Program-made: the position numbers and the translations under genes | Notes under the pieces: generated by a model | What the model saw: the letters and a program-made list of their open reading frames with translations, nothing else | Told to the model about the DNA's origin: nothing | Databases searched by the model: none | Shown here: positions 24,788 to 34,520 of the stretch, one piece after another | How positions within the stretch are numbered: position 1 is the first letter of the stretch | Layout of the letters: each line of letters starts with the position of its first letter | Assembly: GCA_947497895.1 (NCBI GenBank) | Contig: CANMIL010000008.1 | Location: 157,129 to 221,128 of the forward strand | Origin: an uncultured Tenacibaculum sp. | GTDB lineage: Bacteria > Bacteroidota > Bacteroidia > Flavobacteriales > Flavobacteriaceae | DNA length: 64,000 bases | Direction: 5' to 3'

Positions 24788-26326
24788 TTAGTTAACATCC
24801 CACCATAAAGCTGTACTCATAACATCATCTCCTTGAAGGGCTATTGCAGCTGTTACATTTACTAAGTTAGATGTAATTTCTGTTGTTGAATAAGGTAGTC
24901 TTTTAGGCACATTTCCGTTATTAGGAGCAGAAACCCAAAACACAGTATTATCAGTAAGCCCAGGAATTAAATCAGTTCGTCTAACTAAACTCCACCCTTC
25001 ATAACCATTAGTTATTGAAGCCAACCATCTTTGATTAAACACTTGTTGTAATTGCTCATCGTTACTTCCTGATAAAATAGTAACTGGCTCAACTCCTACG
25101 AATCCAGCATCGCTTGCTCCCCAAAAGTTGACACTAGCTCTAATACCTTCTTGATATAAATTATTAGCATCTCCTCCATAACCTAGTAAAGCAGCCTCTG
25201 CCTGTAAGAAATATGATTCAGCAGCCGTTATCACCATTACAGGTGCTTGATTTTCGATATCGGTTAACGAAGTACCTATAATTTTCTCTGTTGGCTTAGA
25301 AACATCATCCCAAGCCGGAGCAGTTCTTATGTTTACATAACTTCCTTGGTAACCTCCATTTTCAGAAACTCCAGCGATCTCAGTTAACCTAGGATCATTA
25401 TTATCTCTTAATAAACTTATGAATCTCTCTGTGAAGGTCCACTTCGAACCTCTTCCGCCGAATCCCCAATAAACATCTTCAAAACCTCCATCAAGGTGTG
25501 ATTGAATTAGAGACGTTCTAGATCTAAGTAAAGATGCCTCAGATGCCATATCTATTAAAGGATTGTTGACACAGTCGTTAATTACACCATCAATAAACGC
25601 CTGTTCTCCATTAGCTATAAATGCATCTCTACCTCTTAAAGCCATTCTTAACCTTAAGGTATTCGCGAACCTTTTCCATTTTTGAGGATCTCCTGAATAA
25701 ACAAAATCTCCTTCAGCCCCATCAATAACAGCAGTAGACGCTCCAATTTTATTCATTTGAACTTTCAAGTCCTCAATAATCAACTTGTAAATTTCGTGCT
25801 GTGTATTATAAGTAGGGTTATTCACCTCTAACTCAGCAACAGTTACATCTTCGTAAGGAATACTTCCATAGATATCGGTCATTTTTTGGTAAAAGAAAGA
25901 CATTAATATCTTAGCCATTGCCTGACCATTGGTATCATTTATCTCATTATACTTGATAAGTAAATTTCTTAAATTAATACCACTCTTCTTAAAAGATTGA
26001 TCAAAAACGTTATTTGTCCAACCTTGATTATTCGCGTAAGCATCTCCACCTGCCCACCAACTACCAACAACATTTGTTGTAAACTGATTTGCAAACTGTG
26101 AAGCATACAATAAATTACCCCTCCAAGTAACGAATCTTGGCTCAGCTAATACATAATACTGAACACCTCCTAATATAGCCTTTGCGTCGGCATCAGTTGG
26201 AAGGTTTGGATTTGTATTTATTTCCTCAAAATCACCTGTACATGATGAAACAAAAACACCAAGTAACAATACCCCCATACCTTTCGATATGAACGATTTT
26301 ATATTCTTTTTTATTTTTAATGTCAT
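24788..26326 (-). CDS. SusD/RagB-family outer-membrane lipoprotein (pair 2)
   Basis: The 512-residue protein has a somewhat long signal region (lipobox VSSC, Cys29) and the FEEINTNPN block of the SusD-like_2 family. The start Met1 gives a basic n-region of about 15 residues; Met17 is a possible later start with a more usual signal length. It is encoded 23 bases after its SusC partner, and glycan binding at the cell surface is inferred. Confidence 0.93.
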   Translation of the reverse strand: MTLKIKKNIKSFISKGMGVLLLGVFVSSCTGDFEEINTNPNLPTDADAKAILGGVQYYVLAEPRFVTWRGNLLYASQFANQFTTNVVGSWWAGGDAYANNQGWTNNVFDQSFKKSGINLRNLLIKYNEINDTNGQAMAKILMSFFYQKMTDIYGSIPYEDVTVAELEVNNPTYNTQHEIYKLIIEDLKVQMNKIGASTAVIDGAEGDFVYSGDPQKWKRFANTLRLRMALRGRDAFIANGEQAFIDGVINDCVNNPLIDMASEASLLRSRTSLIQSHLDGGFEDVYWGFGGRGSKWTFTERFISLLRDNNDPRLTEIAGVSENGGYQGSYVNIRTAPAWDDVSKPTEKIIGTSLTDIENQAPVMVITAAESYFLQAEAALLGYGGDANNLYQEGIRASVNFWGASDAGFVGVEPVTILSGSNDEQLQQVFNQRWLASITNGYEGWSLVRRTDLIPGLTDNTVFWVSAPNNGNVPKRLPYSTTEITSNLVNVTAAIALQGDDVMSTALWWDVN

Positions 26327-26349
26327 AATATTATTTTTTAGCGCTTTTT

Positions 26350-29300
26350 TTAGAATGAAACATCAATTTTAACACCATGGGTAGAAGTTGATGGCATATC
26401 AAAGAACTCTATACCTTGAATCGCTGTGTTAAACCCAACTTCTGGATCAAAATTCTTAGTATTCTTATGTAAAATAGCCAAGTTTCTTCCTACATAACTA
26501 ATAGAAGCCGAAGAAATAGACAATTTACTTAAAAAGCTTTTTGGTAATTTATATGTTAATGACAACTGTCTTAACTTAACGAAACTACCATCCGTTATCC
26601 AATTTTCAGAAATTCCGTTTAATCTTCCGAAATAAGCACCTGGCTCAACACCTCTTGCTGCAACTTGAGGATCTAAAACCCCTCCTTCGATTGTAGCGTT
26701 AGCTGGCACAAGTATACCGTTTCCTCCAGTATAAAACTCTCTTCCCTGAAGCGTAATTTCATCAACACCTTGAGAGGCAGCTAAACGATCTGTAAAAGAA
26801 AACACATCTCCTCCTGATCTTATGTCCAATAAGAAGTCTAATTCGAAATTTTTATATGACAAAGTATTTGTGATACCCAATAAGAAATCTGGAGTAACAT
26901 TACCAATTACGTCACTCTCTCCAACAACTGGTAAACCGTTAATATCATAAATTTTATTTCCATTTGCATCTCTACTAAAAGTAGTTCCTACTAAATCACC
27001 ATATTGTCTTCCTTCAGTTGCTACTAACTGTACAACATCACTAAATTGTCTAGCAATAATAGTTGATGGTAACCCTTCAGCCAATTCAACGATCTCATTC
27101 GTGTTCTTAGTAAAATTAAAACGAGTATTCCAAGAAAAGTCATCATTTTTAATAGGTGTTGCAGTTAACCCTATCTCGTATCCTGAGTTATTAACTAAAC
27201 CTGCATTAACCACCTTTGCTTCAGCACCTGATGTTGGAGGTAATGAAAGTTGTAAAATTTGGTTTTTAGTATCCTTGTTATAATAAGTAAAATCAATTCC
27301 TAAACGATTATTAAAGAAACTTGCATCAAGACCAAATTCATATTCAGTTGATAATTCTGGCACTAAATTACGATTAGGTATAACTGTTCCAGGTGCAGCT
27401 CCTTCTTCTGCTGCCCCAGGAGATAATCCAATATTCCCTAAATAAAATAATGAAAGATCATTGTAAGGAAGAGAAGATACATTATATGCAGAAGCTAATT
27501 GATATGGACTCGTTGCGTTTCCTGTCTTAGCCCAACTCGCTCTTAACTTTAAACTATTTACAGTTTCGCTTTCAATATCTAAAATATCGTGTAATAAGAA
27601 ACTAGTACCTACAGATGGATAGAAAAATGAATTATTCTCTGAAGGTAATGTAGAACTCCAGTCATTTCTGGCAGTAAGCTCAACGAAAATATTATCGTTA
27701 AATCCAAATTGCATCGAACCAAAAACAGATTGAGATTCTGACTGTAATCTGGCTGTACTTGCTGTTTTGTTGGCGAAGTTATTGATAGAAAACAAAGAAG
27801 AATCTAATAATTCATTCCCTTGAATTCTATTTGACACTGCTTTATTAACAACCTTACTAGCTCCAAAAGTAGAACTAAGTGTTAAATTATCAGTTAATAC
27901 TGTATTATAAGAAAGTAATAAGTCTAAGTTGTTTAAGATCGTTTTTTGATTCAACTCTACCATTCCTCCTGTTGGCGCAATATCAAACGCTCCGATAGGT
28001 TGGTAAATTCTAGCGTTATAAAAACTCTGATCTTGCGAATATCTCAATGTAGCTGATAAATCAGATGTAACATCATATGTTGCACTTACCAAACCAACAT
28101 ATCTATTTTTTACATCATCATTAATTCTTGTATTTATAGCATAATAAGGGTTCATTGTAAATGCACCACCACCATAATTATTAGGTCTACCATCAGCAGT
28201 TAAGTAATTTGCTTCTAAACTTGCATTTGAAACGTTTCTAGGCTTTAAAATTAAGCCTCTCACTGTATTTGCTTGACCGTCTGTTATATCTGGTCTATTT
28301 TCAGCGTAGTTATTCGTATATGAAATTTTTGCTTGAAGTCTTAACTTATCATTTATTTTACCAGTAGTATTTAAAGTTATAGAGTTTCTCTCAAAAGTAC
28401 TTCCTCTTAAAATCGGATTATTAAGTAAGTTAGTATAAGATAATCTATAATTTGCATTTTCACTTCCTCCAGAAACACCTACAGAATTAATAAACGTTGT
28501 TCCAGTTCTATAAAAATCTTCGAATGTACCTTCACTTGCACTATATGGCTCAGTACCCACTCCATCAAATCTTGTTCTTAAACTACCATCTAATGCTGGT
28601 CCCCAACTACCTGATCTTGTTATATCATACTCTAAAGCATCCGTATCTGCATTATAAAACCCTTGTCCGTAACTATTCTGTAATCTAGGAGAAACTAATA
28701 CATTATCGAACATTGAAGAAGAACTTAACTCTACTTTTACAGCCCCAGCTTTACCTCTTTTTGTCGTTATAACAACAACACCAGAAGCCCCTCTGTATCC
28801 GTATAAAGCCGTAGCATTACCACCTTTCAAAATATTTACAGAAGCAATATCATCTGGGTTAATATCAGATAAACCAGTACCATAATCTAATCCTCCAGAA
28901 AAAGTTCCTTGTCCAAGACCTCCAGAATCTAAAATAACACCATCAACAACGATTAAAGGTTGATTGTTACCTGGTACTAATGAAGATATACCTCTTACAT
29001 TTATCGAAGAAGAACCTGCCAATCCAGAACCATTCTGGTTAATTTGAACCCCTGTTACTCTTCCCGAAATAGCGTTAGAAACATTTGCTGTTTTAACTTT
29101 TGTAAGTTCCTCAGCCTTTACTGTTTGAATAGAATAACCAAGCTTTTTAGCCTCTTTCTTAATACCTAAAGCTGTTACAACAACTTCATTTAAAACATTT
29201 GCATCCTCTAAAGACACATCGATCTTTTCCTGATTACTGATGGTAATCGATTGGCTTTTCATTCCCACATATGAAAAAACCAAGACGTCTCCAACTGAAA

Positions 29301-29496
29301 CTTTGATCTGATACTTTCCGTCGAAATCGGTTTCGACACCTCTTAAGGTTCCTTGAATGAGCACCCCTACACCAGGTAAAGGCATTCCGTCAGATTGAGC
29401 CGTAACGACCCCTGACAATGTTTTTTCTTGTGCACTTGCAAATTGTACAAGCAAAAAAGAAAAACACAATAGTAGTAGAATTTTACTTTTTTTCAT
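26350..29496 (-). CDS. SusC/RagA TonB-dependent outer-membrane transporter (pair 2)
   Basis: The 1048-residue protein has a signal peptide (to about residue 22, ASAQ), a carboxypeptidase-like domain (LSGVVTAQSDGMPLPGVGV onward), the LNEVVVTALGIKK plug start, QPLIVVDGVILD, and a barrel ending VDVSF-like (KIDVSF). The first 110 residues closely resemble the pair 1 transporter; the remainder differs widely, implying an old duplication with different cargo. It is the first gene of the SusC2-SusD2 unit. Confidence 0.95.
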   Translation of the reverse strand: MKKSKILLLLCFSFLLVQFASAQEKTLSGVVTAQSDGMPLPGVGVLIQGTLRGVETDFDGKYQIKVSVGDVLVFSYVGMKSQSITISNQEKIDVSLEDANVLNEVVVTALGIKKEAKKLGYSIQTVKAEELTKVKTANVSNAISGRVTGVQINQNGSGLAGSSSINVRGISSLVPGNNQPLIVVDGVILDSGGLGQGTFSGGLDYGTGLSDINPDDIASVNILKGGNATALYGYRGASGVVVITTKRGKAGAVKVELSSSSMFDNVLVSPRLQNSYGQGFYNADTDALEYDITRSGSWGPALDGSLRTRFDGVGTEPYSASEGTFEDFYRTGTTFINSVGVSGGSENANYRLSYTNLLNNPILRGSTFERNSITLNTTGKINDKLRLQAKISYTNNYAENRPDITDGQANTVRGLILKPRNVSNASLEANYLTADGRPNNYGGGAFTMNPYYAINTRINDDVKNRYVGLVSATYDVTSDLSATLRYSQDQSFYNARIYQPIGAFDIAPTGGMVELNQKTILNNLDLLLSYNTVLTDNLTLSSTFGASKVVNKAVSNRIQGNELLDSSLFSINNFANKTASTARLQSESQSVFGSMQFGFNDNIFVELTARNDWSSTLPSENNSFFYPSVGTSFLLHDILDIESETVNSLKLRASWAKTGNATSPYQLASAYNVSSLPYNDLSLFYLGNIGLSPGAAEEGAAPGTVIPNRNLVPELSTEYEFGLDASFFNNRLGIDFTYYNKDTKNQILQLSLPPTSGAEAKVVNAGLVNNSGYEIGLTATPIKNDDFSWNTRFNFTKNTNEIVELAEGLPSTIIARQFSDVVQLVATEGRQYGDLVGTTFSRDANGNKIYDINGLPVVGESDVIGNVTPDFLLGITNTLSYKNFELDFLLDIRSGGDVFSFTDRLAASQGVDEITLQGREFYTGGNGILVPANATIEGGVLDPQVAARGVEPGAYFGRLNGISENWITDGSFVKLRQLSLTYKLPKSFLSKLSISSASISYVGRNLAILHKNTKNFDPEVGFNTAIQGIEFFDMPSTSTHGVKIDVSF

Positions 29497-29529
29497 GAAT
29501 AAGTTAATTAATTGTTTGCTTAAAGTTAT
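29497..29529 (-). promoter_or_regulatory. Conserved susC leader, copy 2
   Basis: Matches the 24440-24471 leader with one substitution and one extra base, whereas the adjacent signal-peptide codons have drifted at many third positions. Confidence 0.5.
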
Positions 29530-29700
29530 GCGCTTCTAAAAACGCCAAAAAAATATTATATACTAACTACACAAAATAGACAACAAACAACTGTATTTTC
29601 AGGACAACCATCTCACGATTCTTTAATGATTATTTTAATACTTGTTTCACACCAAAAAACATCTTAATTTCACAATCCATTCACCTAACCTGAGCTTGTC

Positions 29701-30768
29701 TTGAATTTTATAAAAAACATCAATTCTAATCGCACTATAAAAAGAAAATACCATATTATATTTTGGGTAAGTTATTTTACTTTTAATGTAATTAGATGGG
29801 GAAGTTATTTTGACGATTATTGGTACTCACTAAAATCAAATCTGGTTGAATTTCCTCTTCACATAATTCTGGTATATGCGAACGTTTATTTTTTCATCCC
29901 AAGATTTCTCGTCCCAAAAAAATACAAACGATATGTTTTTTTCTTATTCTTGTCTTTATGCATCCAGTATGTAATTAGAACAGGGCTAAATTACTTTCTT
30001 GTAACAAAGAACATTTGGCCTGAAGCTGAAGGCACTCAAGAAGCATTTACATTCAACCACATTGTAGCAGTTTCTCTGGGTGAACTTTATGTTTTAGCGC
30101 TTGCTACAGCTATTAAACTCACCATTGATTGGGTAAATCAAAAAACTAGAATCGAAAAATTAAAGAAAGAGCATTTGAAAAGTGAATTGAATTTTTTAAA
30201 AACTCAAATACAGCCTCATTTCTTTTTTAACACCTTAAACAACCTATACTCACTCACACTTGAAAAGTCGAGTCAAGCATCAGACGTAGTTTTAAAACTA
30301 TCAGACATCATGCAGTATGTGATTTATGATGTAAAAGACCCTAAAGTTCCTTTACTTAAAGAGATTGATTACATACAAAATTACATAGATTTAGAGCTGC
30401 TAAGATGCCATAAAAACGCAACCATAAACGTTGACATTAAGGGTGATATTAACAACGTTAAAGTACCCCCTCTGATATTTTTATCTTATATAGAAAATAG
30501 TTTTAAGCACGGAAATAAAAATAATAACGATTTTTATATTTATATTAGTTTCGAAAAAACAGCTCGAAATAGCTTAATTTTTATCTTAAAAAATTCGTAT
30601 GACCCTACTAAAACGGAAGAAAAAAGTAAAAGATATAAAAAAGGAGTTGGTAATTTTAACTCCAAAAGAAGACTAGATTTAATTTATAAAAAAAACTATG
30701 AATTAAACATTTCGGGACAAGACAATACTCATACAGTTTACCTAGAGATTCCTTTAATAAAAAAATAA
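29701..30768 (+). CDS. LytS-type sensor histidine kinase
   Basis: The 355-residue protein has about four membrane helices (residues 18-32, 50-68, 77-100, 120-142), a short linker coil and a His_kinase (LytS/YehU) domain with the phospho-acceptor in QPHFFFNTLNNLYSL (His173). It ends in a HATPase domain (ENSFKHGNK is the N box). It has no extracellular sensor domain, so it may sense a membrane or transporter state. The start is TTG at 29701; Bacteroidota do use TTG, but a later start is possible. The response regulator follows after 5 bases. Lying between the susC genes and nagP, the pair is the best candidate regulator of this sugar locus. Confidence 0.9.
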   Translation: MNFIKNINSNRTIKRKYHIIFWVSYFTFNVIRWGSYFDDYWYSLKSNLVEFPLHIILVYANVYFFIPRFLVPKKYKRYVFFLFLSLCIQYVIRTGLNYFLVTKNIWPEAEGTQEAFTFNHIVAVSLGELYVLALATAIKLTIDWVNQKTRIEKLKKEHLKSELNFLKTQIQPHFFFNTLNNLYSLTLEKSSQASDVVLKLSDIMQYVIYDVKDPKVPLLKEIDYIQNYIDLELLRCHKNATINVDIKGDINNVKVPPLIFLSYIENSFKHGNKNNNDFYIYISFEKTARNSLIFILKNSYDPTKTEEKSKRYKKGVGNFNSKRRLDLIYKKNYELNISGQDNTHTVYLEIPLIKK

Positions 30769-30773
30769 GAATA

Positions 30774-31487
30774 GTGAAGATCAATTGTGTTATCATAGAT
30801 GACGAACCCTTAGCAATAAATGTTATAAAAAACCACCTACAAGAATTTCAAAACATTTCAATTGTAGATACATTCAACAATCCCCTTGACGCCCTAGACA
30901 CCTTAGAGAATAACGAAGTTGACGTGTTATTCTTAGATATAAATATGCCCAAAATGAATGGTCTTGATTTCCTTAAGAACATTCCTGTAAAACCTTACGT
31001 TATTATCACTACCGCATATAGAGAATTTGCTGCAGACAGTTATGACTTAGATGTGCTTGATTATCTTGTTAAACCAATACCTTTTCCTCGCTTTTTAAAA
31101 TCAATAAACAAGTTAACACAACGCATACACAATAATGAAAATGTAAAGAGTAGCACATTAAAGGACGAATCTTATATTTTCCTTAAAGTGGATAAAAAAT
31201 TGGTTAAGGTTAAATACGACGACATTTTATTTATTGAAAGTTTAAAGGACTATATTAAAGTTTGTACAACAGCAGGAAACTATATTGTTCATAAATCACT
31301 AACGAGTATTACCGAAGAATTACCAGAAAACAATTTCCTTAGAATTCATAGGTCATATACTATTGCAATAGACAAGGTAAAATCAATAGAAGGTAACTCA
31401 ATAGAAATCAACGGAAAAAGACTCCCTATTGGTCGAAAATACATTAACAACACTAAGCAAATAATATTAAAAACGCCAAACACCTAA
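30774..31487 (+). CDS. LytTR-family response regulator
   Basis: The 237-residue protein has a receiver domain (acid pocket Asp9-Asp10, phospho-acceptor Asp55 in FLDINMPKMNG, Lys in VKPIPF) and a C-terminal LytTR DNA-binding domain (about 135-235, with FLRIHRSYTIA). It starts with GTG. It is the partner of the preceding kinase. LytTR proteins bind imperfect direct repeats upstream of targets; I could not identify such sites with confidence. Confidence 0.93.
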   Translation: MKINCVIIDDEPLAINVIKNHLQEFQNISIVDTFNNPLDALDTLENNEVDVLFLDINMPKMNGLDFLKNIPVKPYVIITTAYREFAADSYDLDVLDYLVKPIPFPRFLKSINKLTQRIHNNENVKSSTLKDESYIFLKVDKKLVKVKYDDILFIESLKDYIKVCTTAGNYIVHKSLTSITEELPENNFLRIHRSYTIAIDKVKSIEGNSIEINGKRLPIGRKYINNTKQIILKTPNT

Positions 31488-31516
31488 TATGTTTAGCGAG
31501 TAATTTATTTTGTTTA

Positions 31517-31552
31517 GCCTAAAATTTACGCTGCTAGTAGAATTTAGGCGTT
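31517..31552 (+). terminator. Probable terminator after the two-component genes
   Basis: GCCTAAA-ATT (31517-31527) pairs with AATTTAGGC (31541-31549) with one bulged A, followed by a T-rich run. Confidence 0.6.
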
Positions 31553-31579
31553 TGTTTATTTAATAATACATATATTGGC

Positions 31580-31609
31580 AATCTGGTTAATAGATAGACA
31601 GATTTAACC
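31580..31609 (+). promoter_or_regulatory. Interlocked inverted repeats ahead of nagP
   Basis: AATCTG (31580-31585) pairs with CAGATT (31599-31604), and GGTTAA (31585-31590) pairs with TTAACC (31604-31609). They lie 35-64 bases upstream of the nagP start codon, a position suitable for an operator. Confidence 0.3.
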
Positions 31610-31643
31610 TGAATCACTTTATACAAACAAAACTAAACAAAAT

Positions 31644-32969
31644 ATGACTCAGACTCCTAGAGATGCCTCAAAGGGCAATAGCACGCTAGTACCTATTATT
31701 ATTATAGCAGGATTGTTTTTCATTTTTGGGTTTGTTACCTGGATTAATGGAGCCTTAATTCCATTCATGAAAACAATAAATGAGTTAACAGATGCTCAAT
31801 CGTATCTTGTTGCCTCAGCCTCGTACATTTCTTTTGTAGTAATGGCACTCCCTTCTTCATATGTAATCAATAAAATAGGTTATCGAAAAGGAATGTCTTT
31901 AGGACTTATAATAATGGCCGTTGGAGCTCTAATATTTATTCCTGCTGCAGGAGCGAGAACTTACTGGATATTTCTTCTAGGTATTTTTGTTCAAGGTATG
32001 GGTATGACATTATTACAAACCGCTTCAAATCCATATATAACTATTTTAGGCCCTATAGAAAGTGCTGCAAAACGTATTGCTATTATGGGGATTGCTAACA
32101 AAGTTGCTGGTTCCTTAGGATCATTAATTTTTGGTGCAATTCTTTTATCAGGTATTGATGCTATAAAAGATAAATTAAGTACTGTAAGCGACACAGAAAA
32201 AGTTGAGCTATTAAATACAATGGCTGACAGCGTTGTTACTCCATATTTAGTAATGGCTGCTGTTTTATTTATCTTAGGGATTCTAATTAGAAAAGCACCA
32301 CTTCCTCATGTTGAAGCTAGTTCTGATGAAGAAGAAAATAACGGTCAAGAAACAAAAACAAGCATTTTCCAATTTCCTCACTTATGGTTAGGAGTAGCTA
32401 CGCTATTCGTTTATGTTGGTGCAGAAGTTATTGCTGGAGACACAATTATCGCCTACGGTATTTCACTTGGAATACCTGGAGCAGAAGCAAAGTTTTTCAC
32501 AACTTATACATTAATGGCAATGGTTGCCACCTATGCTTTAGGAGCAGTTCTAATTCCAAAGTTCATCAGTCAAGCTTTAGCACTTCGAGTTAGTGCTGTA
32601 CTTGGAATCATATTTACAGCATGCATCATATTTACAAGTGGATTTACCTCTGTTTTATTTGTTGCGGCATTAGGAATTGCAAACGCCTTAGTTTGGCCAG
32701 CCGTATGGCCTTTAACGCTAAAAGGATTAGGAAAGTTTACAAAAACAGCCTCTGCCCTATTGATTATGGCAATTGCCGGAGGAGCAATTATACCTCCTTT
32801 ATACGGAAGGTTTGTTGATGGTAAAAAAGCTGAATTAATTAGTCAAGGAATAGAAGAAGCAGCCGCATTAGCTGAAGCATCTACATCTAGTTACTGGATA
32901 CTTTTCCCTTGTTACGCTCTTATCCTTTATTATGCTGTAGCAGGACATAAACTTGGCCTTAAAAAATAA
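31644..32969 (+). CDS. nagP: NagP-like sugar MFS transporter (FucP family)
   Basis: The 441-residue, 12-helix protein belongs to the FucP/GluP branch of the major facilitator family: FFIFGFVTWINGALIPF in helix 1 and a NPYITILGP loop are characteristic. NagP members import N-acetylglucosamine by proton symport. The choice of GlcNAc over glucose, galactose or fucose rests on the neighbouring GH20, kinase and NagB genes. It is followed after 18 bases by the NagX-like gene, so the two are probably co-transcribed. Confidence 0.85.
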   Translation: MTQTPRDASKGNSTLVPIIIIAGLFFIFGFVTWINGALIPFMKTINELTDAQSYLVASASYISFVVMALPSSYVINKIGYRKGMSLGLIIMAVGALIFIPAAGARTYWIFLLGIFVQGMGMTLLQTASNPYITILGPIESAAKRIAIMGIANKVAGSLGSLIFGAILLSGIDAIKDKLSTVSDTEKVELLNTMADSVVTPYLVMAAVLFILGILIRKAPLPHVEASSDEEENNGQETKTSIFQFPHLWLGVATLFVYVGAEVIAGDTIIAYGISLGIPGAEAKFFTTYTLMAMVATYALGAVLIPKFISQALALRVSAVLGIIFTACIIFTSGFTSVLFVAALGIANALVWPAVWPLTLKGLGKFTKTASALLIMAIAGGAIIPPLYGRFVDGKKAELISQGIEEAAALAEASTSSYWILFPCYALILYYAVAGHKLGLKK

Positions 32970-32987
32970 TACTCTATATCATTTTTA

Positions 32988-34079
32988 ATGGCACGTTTAC
33001 AATCGGTTGATACGCTTAGGGGTATTACTATTGTCGCTATGATTTTAGTAAACAACCCAGGTTCTTGGAGTCATGTATATGCCCCTTTGCTGCATGCAGA
33101 ATGGCACGGCTTGACACCTACTGACTTGATATTTCCATTTTTCTTGTTTATTGTTGGTATTTCAATTTCATTGGCATACAAGAACAAAACTCCTGGCAAA
33201 AACACTTATAAAAAAATATCTATAAGAAGTCTCAAACTAATAGGTTTGGGACTTCTTATCAACTTAGTAACACCTATATTTCCATTTATCGAAAATTTGG
33301 AAACAGTAAGAATACTTGGTGTGCTACAACGTATTGGTATCGTTTTCTTTTTCTCTTCTATATTGTTTTTAAACTTCAATAAAAAAGGATTAATAGCTAC
33401 GATTTCAATAATTTTAATAGGCTATTATTTATTTTTAGGATTAGTTCCTCTTCCAAATGGAGTCACTCCAATATTTGACAACTCAATAAATAACTGGGCT
33501 ATATATATTGACAACCTAATACTAGGAAAACATATGTGGCAACCCACTTATGATCCTGAAGGTATTTTGAGCACAATACCATCCATAGCAACGTGTTTAC
33601 TTGGTATTTTGGCTGGTAAAATACTTACTTCCGAAAACACCATAAAAAAGAAAGTTTCACTACTGGTATATTACTCAATATTACTTTTAGTTTTAGGATA
33701 TATATGGAATATTTGGTTCCCTATTAACAAATCTATTTGGAGCAGTAGTTTCGTTCTTTCGACTGCTGGATGGGCAACACTTATTTTAGCTATTGCATAC
33801 TACTTAAATGACTTGAAACAGTTAAACACACCAAAACTGATTTCATATGTAAGCAAAAATGCTATTACCGTCTATTTCCTATCTATGGTTATTTCTAAGT
33901 TTTTTTACGCTATAAAAGTAAATGAAAATCAAAGCATACATACTTGGCTTTTTGACACAATTTTCATTCCTCTTAACAATGTAAAACTAGCTTCATTCTT
34001 ATATGCAGCTGCCGTAGTAGTTTTCTATTTGTATCTAGCCTACTATTTGTTTAAAAAGAAAATATTCCTCAAAGTATAA
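32988..34079 (+). CDS. nagX: NagX-like membrane acyltransferase (HGSNAT/DUF5009 type)
   Basis: The 363-residue protein has 10 or so membrane helices. It opens with RLQSVDTLRGITIVAMILVN, a signature of the family containing heparan-alpha-glucosaminide N-acetyltransferase and bacterial NagX, and continues with FPFFLFIVGISI. The lysosomal relative moves an acetyl group across a membrane to a terminal glucosamine. In Xanthomonas and Shewanella nagX is part of GlcNAc loci. A role in acetylating glucosamine units or moving acetyl groups across the inner membrane fits here, but is unproven. Confidence 0.75.
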   Translation: MARLQSVDTLRGITIVAMILVNNPGSWSHVYAPLLHAEWHGLTPTDLIFPFFLFIVGISISLAYKNKTPGKNTYKKISIRSLKLIGLGLLINLVTPIFPFIENLETVRILGVLQRIGIVFFFSSILFLNFNKKGLIATISIILIGYYLFLGLVPLPNGVTPIFDNSINNWAIYIDNLILGKHMWQPTYDPEGILSTIPSIATCLLGILAGKILTSENTIKKKVSLLVYYSILLLVLGYIWNIWFPINKSIWSSSFVLSTAGWATLILAIAYYLNDLKQLNTPKLISYVSKNAITVYFLSMVISKFFYAIKVNENQSIHTWLFDTIFIPLNNVKLASFLYAAAVVVFYLYLAYYLFKKKIFLKV

Positions 34080-34083
34080 TAAT

Positions 34084-34416
34084 ATGCTTCTCTATAAACT
34101 ATCTACTCAAGAAGAAAATATTTTATCTGAATTATATTACAATGACATTTATTTCAGTATTGAATTCAACGATAAAACACCTACTTTTTTCTTTAAAGAA
34201 CTTACAAACTGGTTAAGTGGAGAGTTTGATTTGTATTTTCAAGAGCAAGAAAACGGCATTTTTAAAATTTATTTTCCGAACGGATTAATTTCTGTGAGTT
34301 ACAAAAACAATGGAGAATTAAGAATTATTTCTAAGAATAAAATGAAACTTCAATGCAAAAAAAACATAATTGAAGTACTACGTTCATATAATAGATTCAA
34401 AATAATAAAACTGTAA
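34084..34416 (+). CDS. Unknown 110-aa protein at the end of the nagP operon
   Basis: I do not recognise this family. It has no signal peptide or membrane helix. It appears to be an alpha/beta protein with several aromatic residues (FKELTNWLSGEFDLYF in the middle) and a Lys-rich C-terminal helix. It begins 4 bases after nagX, so it is co-expressed with it. A cytosolic accessory role is the only inference possible. Confidence 0.65.
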   Translation: MLLYKLSTQEENILSELYYNDIYFSIEFNDKTPTFFFKELTNWLSGEFDLYFQEQENGIFKIYFPNGLISVSYKNNGELRIISKNKMKLQCKKNIIEVLRSYNRFKIIKL

Positions 34417-34493
34417 AAAACTGACTTTGAAGACCAAGCAAAAAAACTACAAAAAAAATCAAAAAAAAGTTTTTTCAGTATCTAAAAACATTA

Positions 34494-34501
34494 TATATTT
34501 G
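34494..34501 (+). promoter_or_regulatory. -7 box of the tRNA-Thr promoter
   Basis: TATATTTG lies 19 bases before the mature tRNA start. The -33 position holds TTTT and not TTTG. Confidence 0.55.
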
Positions 34502-34520
34502 CCTCGCTTTTAAGGCAAAC

